A DNA stretch of 64,000 bases from Pseudolysobacter antarcticus (GCF_004168365.1 NZ_CP035704.1:3472001-3536000), one strand, 5' to 3'; counted from the first letter of the stretch, positions 39,002 through 56,842 are shown. The notes: generated by a model from the sequence alone, not told the origin. Numbers and translations are program-made.

Positions 39002-39469
39002 TTACCAGCGATAATGCGAGAACGCCTTGTTGGCTTCAGCCATACGATGCGTTTCTTCACGCTTCTTGACAGCGCCACCGCGGTTTTCAGCAGCTTCAAG
39101 CAACTCGGCAGCCAGCTTGCGCGGCATCGAGTTTTCGCCACGCTTGCGCGCCGCATCAATCACCCAGCGCATTGCCAATGCCATACGACGACTGGAACGA
39201 ACTTCGACCGGCACCTGGTAAGTAGCACCACCAACGCGACGCGACTTCACTTCGACCGCCGGAGCAACATTACCCAATGCTTTTTCGATCAGATCGACCG
39301 GCGTCGCATGCTTTTCGCCAATGTGCGCAAGCGCGCCATAAACGATACCTTCAGCAATCGACTTCTTGCCGCTCAACATCACCATATTGATGAAGCGAGC
39401 AATCAACTGACTTCCGTGCTTGGGATCCGGCAGCATTACGCGTGCGGGATGGGAACCTTTTCTCGACAT
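39002..39469 (-). CDS. rpsG: 30S ribosomal protein S7
   Basis: A 155-residue S7 with [20 protein letters not shown] and the [20 protein letters not shown] helix. It nucleates the 30S head and contacts the E-site tRNA. In E. coli it represses the str operon. It starts 23 bases after rpsL. The last codons end SHYRW, as in other gammaproteobacteria. Confidence 0.98.
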   Translation of the reverse strand: MSRKGSHPARVMLPDPKHGSQLIARFINMVMLSGKKSIAEGIVYGALAHIGEKHATPVDLIEKALGNVAPAVEVKSRRVGGATYQVPVEVRSSRRMALAMRWVIDAARKRGENSMPRKLAAELLEAAENRGGAVKKREETHRMAEANKAFSHYRW

Positions 39470-39492
39470 GATCCGAACCTTGTACTAATTAC

Positions 39493-39870
39493 TTAGGACG
39501 ATTTCGGGCGCTTGGCGCCGTACTTCGAGCGACTCTGGCGACGCTTGGTCACACCAGACGCATCCAGACTTCCGCGTACCGTGTGGTAGCGCACACCAGG
39601 AAGATCCTTGACGCGACCACCGCGAATCAGAACCACGGAATGCTCTTGCAAGTTGTGACCTTCGCCACCGATGTAACTAATGACCTCAAACCCGTTAGTC
39701 AAGCGCACTTTCGCGACTTTACGCAGAGCTGAGTTCGGTTTCTTCGGGGTAGTCGTATAAACGCGAGTACAAACGCCACGACGCTGCGGGCAATTTTCCA
39801 GCGCGGGCGACGCGCTCTTGTACGTCTTCGGGCGACGCGGCTTGCGTACCAACTGATTTACTGTAGACAT
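39493..39870 (-). CDS. rpsL: 30S ribosomal protein S12
   Basis: A 125-residue S12 with the start [20 protein letters not shown] and the decoding-centre loops [16 protein letters not shown] and [18 protein letters not shown]. The Lys residues at the classic streptomycin-resistance sites are wild type. The ATG at 39870 is the family start. It opens the str operon behind a strong promoter. Confidence 0.98.
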   Translation of the reverse strand: MSTVNQLVRKPRRPKTYKSASPALENCPQRRGVCTRVYTTTPKKPNSALRKVAKVRLTNGFEVISYIGGEGHNLQEHSVVLIRGGRVKDLPGVRYHTVRGSLDASGVTKRRQSRSKYGAKRPKSS

Positions 39871-39929
39871 TCTCGGGACCTTAAGAAACAAAAGACAGGC
39901 CGGTATAATCCGGTCTGCCGAGACGAAAA

Positions 39930-39959
39930 AGTATAGCAGGCGCCAATAGAAATCGTCAA
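39930..39959 (-). promoter_or_regulatory. Promoter for the str operon (rpsL-rpsG-fusA-tufA)
   Basis: On the minus strand TTGACG (39954-39959) and TATACT (39930-39935) lie 18 bases apart, about 60 bases upstream of rpsL. Each matches five of six consensus positions, making it one of the best promoters in the window. Confidence 0.75.
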
Positions 39960-40005
39960 CTTAAAAAGTTAACGATTTCAGGCCAAGAATCCTTTCATCG
40001 AACAC

Positions 40006-40024
40006 GAGGCGCATCCTGCGCCTC
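40006..40024 (-). other. Hairpin between rpoC and rpsL
   Basis: GAGGCGCA and TGCGCCTC pair around a three-base loop about 40 bases past the rpoC stop. The four-T run lies on the plus-strand side, so as a minus-strand terminator it is imperfect. It may define the rpoC transcript 3' end by processing. Confidence 0.45.
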
Positions 40025-40066
40025 TTTTCGAGGTGTATGGCAAACGCGTTAGCGCTTTGCCTGACT

Positions 40067-44257
<4,191 letters not shown>

Positions 44258-44365
44258 GAGCTACTCCCGTTTGCGCGCATGTCGGGGTTTCCGTCCGCAC
44301 GCTTGAGAAAATGGTGAAGGAACACGTACCGCGGCTAGCCATCAGGCCAGCCGCGTTGAACCGGA

Positions 44366-48469
<4,104 letters not shown>

Positions 48470-48610
48470 GGGATGTACCGCCCTTTAGGTTGACGCTATC
48501 CGCAGCGGGCGCTGCGGTGGGGTAATGCAGTGGTATTGCAAAGTTGTAACCGGAAAGTAGTGGATGCGATGTCCATCACCACAGCTTGCCGCTGGCAACT
48601 CATGACTATT

Positions 48611-48654
48611 TCGCCGAAACGGCGAAAGGCCAGGGGTTTTCACCCCCGGCCTGG
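48611..48654 (-). terminator. Attenuator-like hairpins between rplL and rpoB
   Basis: Two adjacent stems lie 40-80 bases past the rplL stop: a GC-rich stem (GGCCGGGGG against CCCCTGGCC, loop TGAAAA) followed by TTT, then TCGCCGTTTCGGCGA. The rplL-rpoB gap of E. coli holds a partial terminator that lowers polymerase output relative to L7/L12. The same position and form suggest the same role. Confidence 0.65.
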
Positions 48655-48690
48655 CTTGCTTCTGGCGCAGCAAGCGACGCAATGCGTCGC

Positions 48691-49068
48691 TTACTTGATT
48701 TCGACGGTCGCGCCTGCAGCTTCCAGCTCTTTCTTGAACTTCGCGCTGTCGTCCTTGCTCGCGGCTTCTTTCACCGTGGCAGGAGCCGACTCGACCAGGT
48801 CCTTGGCTTCTTTCAAGCCGAGGCCCGTGATCGCACGAACAGCCTTGATCACTTCAACTTTCTTTTCGCCAGTGGCTTTCAGCACCACGGTGAATTCGGT
48901 CTTTTCTTCAACCGGTGCGGCAGCAGCAGCCGGACCAGCGGCAGCAGCGGCAGCCGGAGCTGCAGCGGACACGCCAAACTTTTCTTCGAACGCCTTGACC
49001 AGCTCCATTACCTCGATGAGAGGCTTGGCAGCGATGGCTTCGAGGATTTGATCGTTACTGAGAGACAT
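48691..49068 (-). CDS. rplL: 50S ribosomal protein L7/L12
   Basis: A 125-residue stalk protein. The N-terminal dimerisation domain ([20 protein letters not shown]) and an Ala-rich hinge (residues 34-52) precede the C-terminal factor-binding domain ([30 protein letters not shown]). It recruits EF-Tu and EF-G. It lies 53 bases after rplJ. Confidence 0.98.
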   Translation of the reverse strand: MSLSNDQILEAIAAKPLIEVMELVKAFEEKFGVSAAAPAAAAAAGPAAAAAPVEEKTEFTVVLKATGEKKVEVIKAVRAITGLGLKEAKDLVESAPATVKEAASKDDSAKFKKELEAAGATVEIK

Positions 49069-49121
49069 TGAGATACTCCTGAAATTTTATCGAACTAAAA
49101 ATTGCCGTTGGGTGTGTGGCT

Positions 49122-49649
49122 TCAAGCTGCTTTTTTCTGCTCGCCAATCTGACTGAGCACACGCGCCACTTGCGACGCGGGCTCGGCCAAAACGCGAGCG
49201 AGCATGGTTGCGGGCTGCAGAAGCAGACCGGCAAAAATCGACAGGGCCTGATCGCGGGTTGGCAGTGATGCGAGTTTCTCGACGTGAGAACCCGGATACA
49301 TCTTCCCGCCCATTGCGACGACCTTGGCAATCAGCTTGTCGTTTGTCTTGGCAAAATCCTTGATCAACCGGCCTGCAGCACCCGGATCTTCCTTTGAAAA
49401 GGCAAACAGCAACGGACCCGTGAGTGCTTCTTTCACGCACTCATATTCGGTTCCGGCAACTGCACGCGCCACGAGGGTGTTCTTGGCAACTTTAAGAAAC
49501 ACACCATCCTGACGGGCCTTTTTGCGCAGCTCGGTGAGCTGGGCAACGGTAAGACCGGCGTACTCGGCGGCGACCAGGGAATGCGCCTTGGCAGCCACAT
49601 TCGCCAGTTCGGCAACGACCTCTTTCTTTTGCTCCAGATTGAGCGCCAT
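49122..49649 (-). CDS. rplJ: 50S ribosomal protein L10
   Basis: A 175-residue L10 with [19 protein letters not shown], the [19 protein letters not shown] helix, KNTLVARAV, and a C-terminal helix ([20 protein letters not shown]) that binds L7/L12 dimers. The ATG at 49649 follows GGAGA. The 317 bases upstream contain a structured leader that L10 itself probably binds. Confidence 0.98.
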   Translation of the reverse strand: MALNLEQKKEVVAELANVAAKAHSLVAAEYAGLTVAQLTELRKKARQDGVFLKVAKNTLVARAVAGTEYECVKEALTGPLLFAFSKEDPGAAGRLIKDFAKTNDKLIAKVVAMGGKMYPGSHVEKLASLPTRDQALSIFAGLLLQPATMLARVLAEPASQVARVLSQIGEQKKAA

Positions 49650-49779
49650 TGCATTCTCCGACTGAATCGTCCTCGCATTCCGGCGAAGGCGGATTCGGTA
49701 AAAACACACAGCCCCGCATCCTGCAGAAACTGTCGGCATCGCGTGATGCCTGTTGTGGTGGCCGTACAAGAAATCCTGT

Positions 49780-49905
49780 TGGGCGGCACCATCTGCGCAG
49801 GTTGGTTTCCTTACCGATTAAGCTCGTGTGCTGCTCGCTTTGGGCTCATGCCTTGCGAGTGCAATCCTTGCCACAACACGTGACCACCTGCGGTCTTTGA
49901 CGGCT
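49780..49905 (-). ncRNA. Ribosomal protein L10 leader (rplJL autoregulatory mRNA element)
   Basis: Read on the minus strand, the gap between rplA and rplJ contains GCCGTCAAAGACCGCAGGT (49883-49901), which pairs with ACCTGCGCAGATGGTGCC some 90 bases further on (49786-49803). This is the long-range stem of the L10 leader that I know from Pseudomonas and enterobacteria, where L10/L7/L12 binds and represses rplJL. The rest of the 317-base gap (49650-49779) holds no gene. Confidence 0.8.
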
Positions 49906-49906
49906 T

Positions 49907-49929
49907 CTGTCTGGCTTGAGACCAGACAG
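49907..49929 (-). terminator. Hairpin after rplA
   Basis: A perfect 8-bp stem, CTGTCTGG with CCAGACAG, with a seven-base loop lies between the rplA stop and the L10 leader. No T-run follows. It may attenuate rplKA transcription into rplJL or stabilise the rplA mRNA end. Confidence 0.45.
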
Positions 49930-49966
49930 TTGCCCTCAAATATTGCTCAAGTAAAACCTTTCGGCC

Positions 49967-50668
49967 TTACTTCAAATTCAATGTGGAATTATCTACTGGT
50001 ACGCCAAGGCCCATCGTGCTGGAGATCGAAATCTTCTGCACGAAAACACCCTTCGACGACGCCGGCTTGGACTTGATCAAATCGCTCAGCAGCGCCTGCA
50101 GGTTTTCCTTCAAAGCGGTTGCTTCGAAGTTCACCTTGCCGATCGAGCAGTGAATGATGCCACCCTTGTCATTGCGATAACGCACCTGACCGCCCTTGGC
50201 ATTTTTCACTGCGCCGGCAACATCTGCCGTCACCGTGCCAACCTTCGGGTTCGGCATCAAGCCGCGCGGACCGAGCAACTGGCCGAGCTTGCCGACTACG
50301 CGCATCGCGTCCGGCGTGGCGATAACTACGCCGTAGTTCAGATCGCCGGCCTGCATCTTCTCGGCCAGATCATCCATACCCACCGCATCGGCGCCAGCAG
50401 CGATAGCCGCGTCGGCCTTTTCACCAGCCGGTGCGAACACCGCAACGCGGACGGTCTTGCCGGTGCCGTTCGGCAACACGGTCGAACCGCGCACGCCCTG
50501 GTCGGACTTCTTCGCATCGATGCCCAGACGCACGGAGACGTCCACCGATTCGACGAACTTGGTCTTGGCAGTTTCCTGCACAATCTTCAAGGCTTCATCG
50601 ATGGCGTAGAACTTGCCCGGCTGAACCTTGTTCTGGATTGCCTTGAATCGTTTCGTGATCTTTGCCAT
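49967..50668 (-). CDS. rplA: 50S ribosomal protein L1
   Basis: A 233-residue L1 with [20 protein letters not shown] and the signature [20 protein letters not shown]. It forms the mobile L1 stalk at the E site and in E. coli represses the rplKA mRNA. It begins three bases after rplK. Confidence 0.98.
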   Translation of the reverse strand: MAKITKRFKAIQNKVQPGKFYAIDEALKIVQETAKTKFVESVDVSVRLGIDAKKSDQGVRGSTVLPNGTGKTVRVAVFAPAGEKADAAIAAGADAVGMDDLAEKMQAGDLNYGVVIATPDAMRVVGKLGQLLGPRGLMPNPKVGTVTADVAGAVKNAKGGQVRYRNDKGGIIHCSIGKVNFEATALKENLQALLSDLIKSKPASSKGVFVQKISISSTMGLGVPVDNSTLNLK

Positions 50669-50671
50669 GAC

Positions 50672-51100
50672 TTAACCCTCCACTACCAGGCCCATGCTGC
50701 GCGCGCTACCAGCGATGGTGCGCACTGCAGCATCCAGATCCGCCGCCGTAAGGTCGGGCATCTTGGCTTTTGCGATTTCTTCGGCTTGCGCACGCGTGAC
50801 CTTGCCGACTTTCTCGGTGTTCGGACGCTTGCTGCCGGAAGTGATGCCTGCTGCCTTCTTGAGCAGAATGGTTGCCGGCGGCGTTTTGGTAATGAAAGTA
50901 AAGCTGCGATCTGAATACGCGGTGATGATGGTAGGAATCGGCAGACCCGGTTCCAGCTTCTGCGTCGCGGCGTTGAACGCCTTGCAGAATTCCATGATGT
51001 TCAGACCCCGCTGACCCAGCGCCGGACCAACCGGCGGACTCGGATTGGCCTGACCTGCCTTGACCTGCAGTTTGATGTAACCAACAATCTTCTTTGCCAT
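50672..51100 (-). CDS. rplK: 50S ribosomal protein L11
   Basis: A 142-residue L11 with [20 protein letters not shown], the N-terminal proline switch ([20 protein letters not shown]) and the C-terminal rRNA-binding domain ([16 protein letters not shown] at the end). It is needed for factor binding and for RelA activation. It lies 116 bases after nusG. Confidence 0.98.
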   Translation of the reverse strand: MAKKIVGYIKLQVKAGQANPSPPVGPALGQRGLNIMEFCKAFNAATQKLEPGLPIPTIITAYSDRSFTFITKTPPATILLKKAAGITSGSKRPNTEKVGKVTRAQAEEIAKAKMPDLTAADLDAAVRTIAGSARSMGLVVEG

Positions 51101-51107
51101 TTCAGTT

Positions 51108-51167
51108 TCCTTTCGGGTTCAAGCGCCTGTTGTCAGGCTCCCCGTTGGTTAAAAAAAGAACCCGGAT
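51108..51167 (-). promoter_or_regulatory. Structured leader before rplK, possible L1 target
   Basis: Between nusG and rplK the minus strand reads CGGGTTC, then a T-run, GGGGAGCC, an ACA-containing stem (GCCTGACAACAGGC) and GAACCCG just before AAAGGAAACTGA. CGGGTTC and GAACCCG can pair to enclose the inner stem. The position matches the L1-repressed leader of rplKA in other bacteria. The match to the L1 binding consensus is not verified. Confidence 0.35.
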
Positions 51168-51216
51168 AACGTTGCGATTCGCCGAGACGTTTCGCTATTT
51201 TTTCCGACTTCCCTGC

Positions 51217-51777
51217 TCAGGCTTTCTCGACCTGACCGAACTCAAGTTCGACCGGCGTCGAGCGCCCGAAAATCAGCACCGCAACACGCAAGCGGCTCTT
51301 CTCGTAATTCACTTCTTCGACCGTGCCGTTGAAGTCATTGAACGGACCTTCGGTCACGCGCACCAACTCGCCGGGCTCGAACAACACCTTCGGTTTCGGT
51401 TTCTCGACGCCATCCTGCACCCGCTGCAGAATTTGGTCGGCCTCGCTATCCTTGATCGGCATCGGGCGATCAGCGGTACCACCGATGAAACCCATTACCT
51501 TCGGCGTTTCCTTGATTAGATGCCAGGATTCGTCATCGATCTTGGACGCACGATTTTCTTCGTTCGTTTCGATCTGGATCAGCACGTAACCAGGGAAAAA
51601 CTTGCGCTGACTGTGGCGTTTCTGGCCACCGCGCATTTCCGTCACGTCTTCGGTCGGCACCAGCACATCGCCGAATTTTGCTTCCATGCCGGCGCGCTCG
51701 ATGCGCTCGTGCAGGGAACGTTTTACCTGATGCTCGAAGCCCGAATAGGCGTGAACGACATACCAACGTTTCGCCAT
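51217..51777 (-). CDS. nusG: Transcription termination/antitermination factor NusG
   Basis: A 186-residue NusG. An N-terminal NGN domain ([32 protein letters not shown]) binds RNA polymerase. A C-terminal KOW domain ([20 protein letters not shown]) binds Rho or S10. It lies seven bases after secE. Confidence 0.98.
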   Translation of the reverse strand: MAKRWYVVHAYSGFEHQVKRSLHERIERAGMEAKFGDVLVPTEDVTEMRGGQKRHSQRKFFPGYVLIQIETNEENRASKIDDESWHLIKETPKVMGFIGGTADRPMPIKDSEADQILQRVQDGVEKPKPKVLFEPGELVRVTEGPFNDFNGTVEEVNYEKSRLRVAVLIFGRSTPVELEFGQVEKA

Positions 51778-51784
51778 GATGTTC

Positions 51785-52171
51785 TCAGTGTCCGATCTTT
51801 AGCAGCAAGTCGAAGATCACCCATTTCAAGGTGAGGTCGATCAGGCCAAGTAACAAGCTCAATACGACCACGACCAGCATGATGATGCCGGTGGTGCGAA
51901 TGGTGACTTCGCGCGTCGGCCATACCACTTTGCGCAACTCGAACTGTGCTTCGCCGAGAAAGCTGCGCAGATTGCGACCTTGCGGCGTGAAATTGGCGAT
52001 GATCGCGGCAATCACGAAGGCAGCCAACAAACCGACCACACGCAATGCGGGACTGCCATCGTTGAACCAGTAGTAGCCAACCACGCCGGCCAGCAGAACG
52101 ATTATCGCCAAGCTCAGCTTGGCAAAATCAGCGCTTGTTGCAACGGTTGCCTGGGTAGCTTTTGTATTCAT
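51785..52171 (-). CDS. secE: Preprotein translocase subunit SecE
   Basis: A 128-residue SecE of the long, three-helix gammaproteobacterial form. Two N-terminal membrane segments (about residues 18-36 and 45-60) precede the conserved amphipathic segment [18 protein letters not shown] and the third helix. It stabilises SecY. The gap upstream to tRNA-Trp (127 bases) holds no other gene. Confidence 0.96.
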   Translation of the reverse strand: MNTKATQATVATSADFAKLSLAIIVLLAGVVGYYWFNDGSPALRVVGLLAAFVIAAIIANFTPQGRNLRSFLGEAQFELRKVVWPTREVTIRTTGIIMLVVVVLSLLLGLIDLTLKWVIFDLLLKIGH

Positions 52172-52298
52172 TTTGACGTTTCAATATTCCTGGAAGTCTT
52201 GCAACCCGATCACACCAACGTGCTTGCGCAATTCGTATTTGTTGCATCAATCACATGCCCGACTTCAGACCCGCTTCTCATTCGAGTAGTCGCCGAAG

Positions 52299-52374
<76 letters not shown>

Positions 52375-52375
52375 A

Positions 52376-52462
52376 CATAGGCATTTCCAAAATGCCTATG
52401 GCGGCCCGTTGCCGAGCCGCCATTTGGCACATCTTGAAGCAAACGGCGATTACTCGCCGCTT
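52376..52462 (-). other. Three consecutive hairpins between tufB and tRNA-Trp
   Basis: Stem 1 is CATAGGCATTT with AAATGCCTATG (52376-52400). Stem 2 is ATGGCGGC with GCCGCCAT (52398-52423). Stem 3 is centred on CGGCGATTACTCGCCG (52444-52459). None has a good T-run. They may separate tufB mRNA from the downstream tRNA by RNase processing or terminate inefficiently. Confidence 0.55.
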
Positions 52463-52477
52463 GTGTATTTCAACTTA

Positions 52478-53668
52478 TTACTTGACGACCTTGGCCACCA
52501 CACCGGCGCCGACGGTACGGCCGCCTTCGCGAATCGCGAAGCGCAGACCTTCTTCCATCGCGATCGGGTGGATCAGGCTCACCACCATCTTGATGTTGTC
52601 GCCCGGCATGACCATTTCCACGCCTTCCGGCAACTCGCACGCACCCGTGACATCGGTGGTGCGGAAGTAGAACTGCGGACGGTAGCCTTTGAAGAACGGC
52701 GTGTGACGGCCACCTTCATCCTTGCTCAACACATAAACCTCGGCCTCGAAGTCGGTGTGCGGGGTGATGCTGCCGGGCTTGCACAACACTTGTCCACGCT
52801 CAACGTCGTCGCGCTTGGTGCCGCGCAGGAGGACACCGACGTTATCACCGGCCATACCCTGATCGAGCAATTTGCGGAACATTTCAACACCGGTGCAGGT
52901 GGTCTTGACGGTCGGCTTGATGCCGACGATCTCGATTTCATCACCGACTTTGACGATGCCGCGTTCAATACGACCGGTCACGACGGTGCCGCGGCCAGAG
53001 ATCGAGAACACGTCTTCGACGGGCAGCAGGAACGGCTTGTCGAGTACGCGGGTCGGTTCCGGGATGTAGCTGTCCAGCGCATCGACGAGCTTGATGATCG
53101 ACGGCACGCCGATTTCGCTCTGATCACCGGCCAGCGCTTTCATCGCCGAGCCGTGGATGATCGGGGTGTCATCGCCCGGGAATTCGTACTTGCTGAGCAA
53201 GTCGCGAACTTCCATTTCGACGAGTTCGAGCAGTTCGGCGTCGTCGACCATGTCGCACTTGTTCAGGTACACCACAACGTACGGCACACCAACCTGACGG
53301 GCGAGCAGGATGTGCTCACGGGTCTGCGGCATCGGGCCATCGGCGGCGGAACACACCAGGATCGCGCCGTCCATCTGCGCGGCACCGGTGATCATGTTTT
53401 TCACATAATCGGCGTGGCCGGGGCAATCGACGTGGGCGTAGTGGCGATTCGGGGATTCATATTCCACGTGGGCCGTAGCAATCGTGATGCCGCGCGCACG
53501 CTCTTCCGGCGCTGCGTCGATCTGATCGTACGCTTTGAACTCGCCACCAAAACGTTCTGCTCCGACTTTCGTCAGCGCTGCTGTCAGCGTGGTTTTGCCG
53601 TGATCGACGTGGCCAATCGTGCCTACGTTGACGTGCGGCTTCTTACGCTCGAATTTTCCCTTAGCCAT
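52478..53668 (-). CDS. tufB: Elongation factor Tu, copy B
   Basis: A 396-residue EF-Tu, identical in protein sequence to copy A at 35511-36701. It sits in the tRNA-Tyr/Gly/Thr-tufB transcript, the classic tufB position. The ATG at 53668 is the family start [16 protein letters not shown]. Bases 52872-53593 are identical to copy A, while the 3' third differs at ten positions, all synonymous, which indicates gene conversion. Confidence 0.99.
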   Translation of the reverse strand: MAKGKFERKKPHVNVGTIGHVDHGKTTLTAALTKVGAERFGGEFKAYDQIDAAPEERARGITIATAHVEYESPNRHYAHVDCPGHADYVKNMITGAAQMDGAILVCSAADGPMPQTREHILLARQVGVPYVVVYLNKCDMVDDAELLELVEMEVRDLLSKYEFPGDDTPIIHGSAMKALAGDQSEIGVPSIIKLVDALDSYIPEPTRVLDKPFLLPVEDVFSISGRGTVVTGRIERGIVKVGDEIEIVGIKPTVKTTCTGVEMFRKLLDQGMAGDNVGVLLRGTKRDDVERGQVLCKPGSITPHTDFEAEVYVLSKDEGGRHTPFFKGYRPQFYFRTTDVTGACELPEGVEMVMPGDNIKMVVSLIHPIAMEEGLRFAIREGGRTVGAGVVAKVVK

Positions 53669-53747
53669 GCTCGCAAAACTCCGGGGTAACTTGGAAGTTG
53701 AAAAGACGTTTGGTCGAAATCTGTTTTTACAATCTTGCCGCAGCAAG

Positions 53748-53823
<76 letters not shown>

Positions 53824-53857
53824 ATTGTTAACTTGTCGCCTAGCGTGTTGCATTCAA

Positions 53858-53931
<74 letters not shown>

Positions 53932-53949
53932 AAGGCGTAGCTTAATTCT

Positions 53950-54235
53950 GGCATCGGAACGTGGATTGCTCCGGGCGTCCTGCCCTCCACTGCTCCGAAA
54001 ATCTTTTCTAGCGTTACAACGTTTCGCACAAATAAATGGTGGATGGAGGTGGATGACTCCGGGCATCCTGCCCTCCGCCCCTCCGGGGCCGTACCGCTAC
54101 GCAGTACGTTCAAAATCGCTCCGGGCGATTTTGTCGAACCACATCGGTGATTCTCACCCACCTCTGCAGCTCCGAAAAACGTTTCAAACTTTTGCAGCGT
54201 TCCGCACTAATAAATTGGTGGAGGGAGGTGGATTC
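53950..54235 (-). repeat. Degenerate tandem duplication including the 3' end of tRNA-Tyr
   Basis: A stretch at 53992-54052 (GCTCCGAAAA... TGGTGGATGGAGGTGGAT) repeats, with substitutions and small indels, at 54169-54233, where it runs into the real tRNA-Tyr 3' end (TGGTGGAGGGAGGTGGATT). A second motif, TCCGGGCGTCCTGCCCTCC, occurs near 53970 and again, as TCCGGGCATCCTGCCCTCC, near 54058. The block fills the 284-base gap between tRNA-Gly and tRNA-Tyr and codes for nothing I can support. Confidence 0.7.
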
Positions 54236-54301
54236 GAACCACCGAAGGCATGAGCCAGCAGATTTACAGTCTGCCCCCGTTGGCCGCTTGGGTATCCCTC
54301 C
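54216..54301 (-). tRNA. tRNA-Tyr (GTA)
   Basis: An 86-nt tRNA including CCA, with a long variable arm as expected for bacterial tRNA-Tyr. The acceptor is GGAGGGA with TCCCTCC, the anticodon GTA lies in ACTGTAAAT, and the T arm is GGTGGTTCGAATCCACC. It is the first gene of the tRNA-tufB transcript. Confidence 0.97.
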
Positions 54302-54315
54302 ACACGGAGCCGCGC

Positions 54316-54344
54316 ATTCTGCTGAGCGCGGGGCATCTTGTCAA
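54316..54344 (-). promoter_or_regulatory. Promoter for tRNA-Tyr-Gly-Thr-tufB
   Basis: On the minus strand a consensus TTGACA (54339-54344) and CAGAAT (54316-54321) are 17 bases apart. A GC-rich discriminator (GCGCGGC) follows, as in stringently controlled stable-RNA promoters. It ends 15 bases before the tRNA-Tyr 5' end. Confidence 0.7.
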
Positions 54345-54486
54345 GGATTAACTGTCGATGGAATCAAGAAATCTGCGCTTGCCGAGCCGTGCCTGGCTCC
54401 ACGCCTCGCCGATGCCGCGGCGAGTCCGCAGGCGCTCAGTGGCGGGCAATACAAGCATAGCGAAGGCCACAGGGGCGCAGCAAGGA

Positions 54487-54990
54487 TCACGCGCCGCCTG
54501 ATGCGTTATTGAGCACGGTGCGATAGCGCGCAACCTCCTGCTCGATACCGCGATCCAGCGCCATGAGTTTCTGCGCATATTCGGCCAGCGCCTTGTCGTC
54601 CTCCGAGGCCGGCTGCCAATGCGGCACTGGCGTCGGCTTGCCGGCGCCATCGAGCGCGACGAAAACGATCACGCAATGCGTCGCCAACACTTCCGATCCA
54701 CTTTGCAACTGGCGCGCAAAAACATCAACGGCAAAGTGCATGCTGGTCGTGCCAGTGTAGATCAGCTGGCAATGCACCGTGATCAAATCGCCGATCAGAA
54801 TCGGCTGCTTGAACTGGATGCCACCAACCGCCACCGTCGCCGAATATTCGCCGCTCCAGCCGACTGCGCACGCATAACCGGCCTGATCGATCCATTTCAT
54901 GACCATGCCGCCGTGTACCTTGCCGCCGAAATTGACATCGGTGGGCTGGGCGAGAAAGCAAAAACTGACTTCGCGTTGTGTTCCCGGCAT
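54487..54990 (-). CDS. Acyl-CoA thioesterase, YciA-like hot-dog fold
   Basis: A 167-residue hot-dog protein that should hydrolyse acyl-CoA to free CoA and acid. The helix VNFGGKVHGGMVMKWIDQAG, with its N-x-x-G-x-x-HGG motif and active-site Asp, and the strand AVGGIQFKQPILIGDLI are the YciA/acyl-CoA thioesterase signature. A C-terminal tail (SEDDKALAEYAQKLMALDRG) is helical. It starts 36 bases after ychF and may be in the same unit. Chain-length preference cannot be read. Confidence 0.85.
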   Translation of the reverse strand: MPGTQREVSFCFLAQPTDVNFGGKVHGGMVMKWIDQAGYACAVGWSGEYSATVAVGGIQFKQPILIGDLITVHCQLIYTGTTSMHFAVDVFARQLQSGSEVLATHCVIVFVALDGAGKPTPVPHWQPASEDDKALAEYAQKLMALDRGIEQEVARYRTVLNNASGGA

Positions 54991-55025
54991 GACGACTCCT
55001 CAAATGATGGATGGCGCGACGTGAC

Positions 55026-56117
55026 TCAAACGTTGAACAGGAAATGCAGCACGTCGCCTTCCTTGACCACGTATTCCTTGCCTTCCTTACGCAAACGACC
55101 GGCATCACGCGCGCCGGATTCGCCGCCGTACTTGATGAAATCGTCATAGGCGATGGTTTCGGCGCGAATGAAACCGCGCTCGAAATCGGTGTGGATCACA
55201 CCAGCGGCCTGCGGTGCGGTCGCGCCGACCTTGATCTGCCACGCGCGCACTTCTTTTTCGCCGGCAGTGAAATACGTCTGCAGCCCGAGCAGGAGGTAAC
55301 CCGCGTGGATCACGCGATTCAGGCCAGGCTCGGTCAGGCCCATATCGGCGAGGAACGCTCCTTTGTCGGCGTCCTCAAGTTGCGACAATTCTTCTTCGAT
55401 GGCAGCGCATACCGGCACGACTTCGGCGCCTTCCTGCGCCGCATGCGCGACTACCTTGTCGAGAAACGGATTGTTGCTGAAACCATCCTCGCGCACGTTG
55501 GCGACATACATCACCGGCTTCAGCGTGATCAGGAACAGATCGCGGATCAACGCTTTTTCTTCGGCATCGAGCTTGGCCATGCGCGCAGGTTTGCCATCGT
55601 TCAGCAGCTTCAGCACTTTTTCGAGCACAGGCTTGCGTGCGATCGCTTCCTTGTCACCGGCCTTGGCCGAGCGCTCAGCCTTGTTCAGCGCCTTTTCCAC
55701 GGCTTCGAGATCGGCCAGCGCGAGTTCGGTATCGATGATCTCGATGTCCGAAATCGGATCGATACGACCCACCACATGCACGATATCGGGATGCTCGAAA
55801 CAGCGCACCACATGGGCGATCGCGTCGGTCTCGCGAATGTGCGCGAGGAACTGGTTGCCGAGGCCCTCGCCTTTCGATGCACCCGCTACGAGGCCTGCGA
55901 TATCGACGAACTCCATCGTCGTGGGAATGATCTTCAGCGGCTTGGCGATACGCGATAGCGCCTCAAGCCGCGGATCGGGCACCGGCACGATGCCGACGTT
56001 CGGATCGATCGTGCAGAACGGATAATTTGCCGCCGCGATGCCGGCTTTGGTCAACGCGTTGAACAGGGTGGACTTGCCGACATTGGGCAGTCCGACGATG
56101 CCGCATTTGATGCCCAT
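55026..56117 (-). CDS. ychF: Redox-regulated ATPase YchF (Obg-like)
   Basis: A 363-residue Obg-family nucleotide hydrolase that binds ribosomes and prefers ATP. The P-loop GLPNVGKS is at residues 8-15, with the switch region [29 protein letters not shown], and a TGS domain ending DVLHFLFNV. It is complete and starts with MGIKCGIVG. It lies 59 bases after pth, the usual pairing. Confidence 0.97.
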   Translation of the reverse strand: MGIKCGIVGLPNVGKSTLFNALTKAGIAAANYPFCTIDPNVGIVPVPDPRLEALSRIAKPLKIIPTTMEFVDIAGLVAGASKGEGLGNQFLAHIRETDAIAHVVRCFEHPDIVHVVGRIDPISDIEIIDTELALADLEAVEKALNKAERSAKAGDKEAIARKPVLEKVLKLLNDGKPARMAKLDAEEKALIRDLFLITLKPVMYVANVREDGFSNNPFLDKVVAHAAQEGAEVVPVCAAIEEELSQLEDADKGAFLADMGLTEPGLNRVIHAGYLLLGLQTYFTAGEKEVRAWQIKVGATAPQAAGVIHTDFERGFIRAETIAYDDFIKYGGESGARDAGRLRKEGKEYVVKEGDVLHFLFNV

Positions 56118-56176
56118 GAGGTAACTCCAGAAAAGTAAAAAAGTACAGAAAACGCAACTCGCTGCGCACCTTCAAA

Positions 56177-56776
56177 CTAGCGCGGCGCGGCTTTGTCCGC
56201 GCCCACGGTGTGCAACAATTTCATGGCGCGCTCGAACTCGCCGTTGACCGCCAGCGGCAGCACATCCAGCGCCGCGGCAATCGCATCGACGATCGCATTT
56301 TCATCCGCCGCGCCAGGACGACCCAGCACCCACGGGCTGACCTTGTCGCGATGCCCAGGATGGCCGATACCCAGACGCAGGCGATGAAACTTGCCGTCGC
56401 CGAGGTGCGAAAAAATATCGCGCAAGCCGTTCTGGCCACCGTGGCCGCCATCGAACTTGATGCGAGCGGTACCTGGCGGCAAATCCAGATCGTCGTGTGC
56501 GACCAGCATTTCCTGCGGCTCAATCTTGTAATAACGCAACGCGGATGCCACCGCGATGCCACTTTTATTCATGAAGGTGGTCGGCTTGAACAGCCACAGC
56601 GGCACGCCATCGAGCGAGGCTTTTGCAGTCTCGCCATGCAGTTTGCTGTCGTTACCGAAACGCGCGCCGAGGCGCTGCGCCAAGGCGTCAATAAACCAGA
56701 ACCCGGCGTTGTGCCGGGTTCTGAGATATTCCGTGCCTGGATTGCCCAGACCGACGATGAGGCGTAATCCAGCCAT
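56177..56776 (-). CDS. pth: Peptidyl-tRNA hydrolase
   Basis: A 199-residue enzyme that recycles peptidyl-tRNA released from stalled ribosomes. The signatures LIVGLGNPGTEYLRTRHNAG, with the catalytic His, and LVAHDDLDLPPG and GGHGGQNGLRDI are present. The ATG at 56776 gives the family N-terminus MAGLRLIVG; an in-frame TTG 15 bases upstream is possible. A GC-rich hairpin lies between rplY and pth. Confidence 0.96.
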   Translation of the reverse strand: MAGLRLIVGLGNPGTEYLRTRHNAGFWFIDALAQRLGARFGNDSKLHGETAKASLDGVPLWLFKPTTFMNKSGIAVASALRYYKIEPQEMLVAHDDLDLPPGTARIKFDGGHGGQNGLRDIFSHLGDGKFHRLRLGIGHPGHRDKVSPWVLGRPGAADENAIVDAIAAALDVLPLAVNGEFERAMKLLHTVGADKAAPR

Positions 56777-56799
56777 GCTGTGATTTGCCAAGTCCGAAC

Positions 56800-56837
56800 G
56801 CCAGCCGCCCCGCTGATTTGTAGCGGGGACGGCCAGC
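56800..56837 (-). terminator. Hairpin between rplY and pth
   Basis: A GC-rich stem (GCTGGCCGTCCCCGCT against AGCGGGGCGGCTGGC, one or two mismatches, seven-base loop) lies directly after the rplY stop on the minus strand. No T-run follows, so it may only attenuate. Confidence 0.5.
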
Positions 56838-56842
56838 AGGAC

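Noticed and set aside
53932-54486. Considered an active integrated element at tRNA-Tyr
   Set aside because: No integrase, excisionase or phage gene lies nearby, so only a scar of past recombination can be argued.
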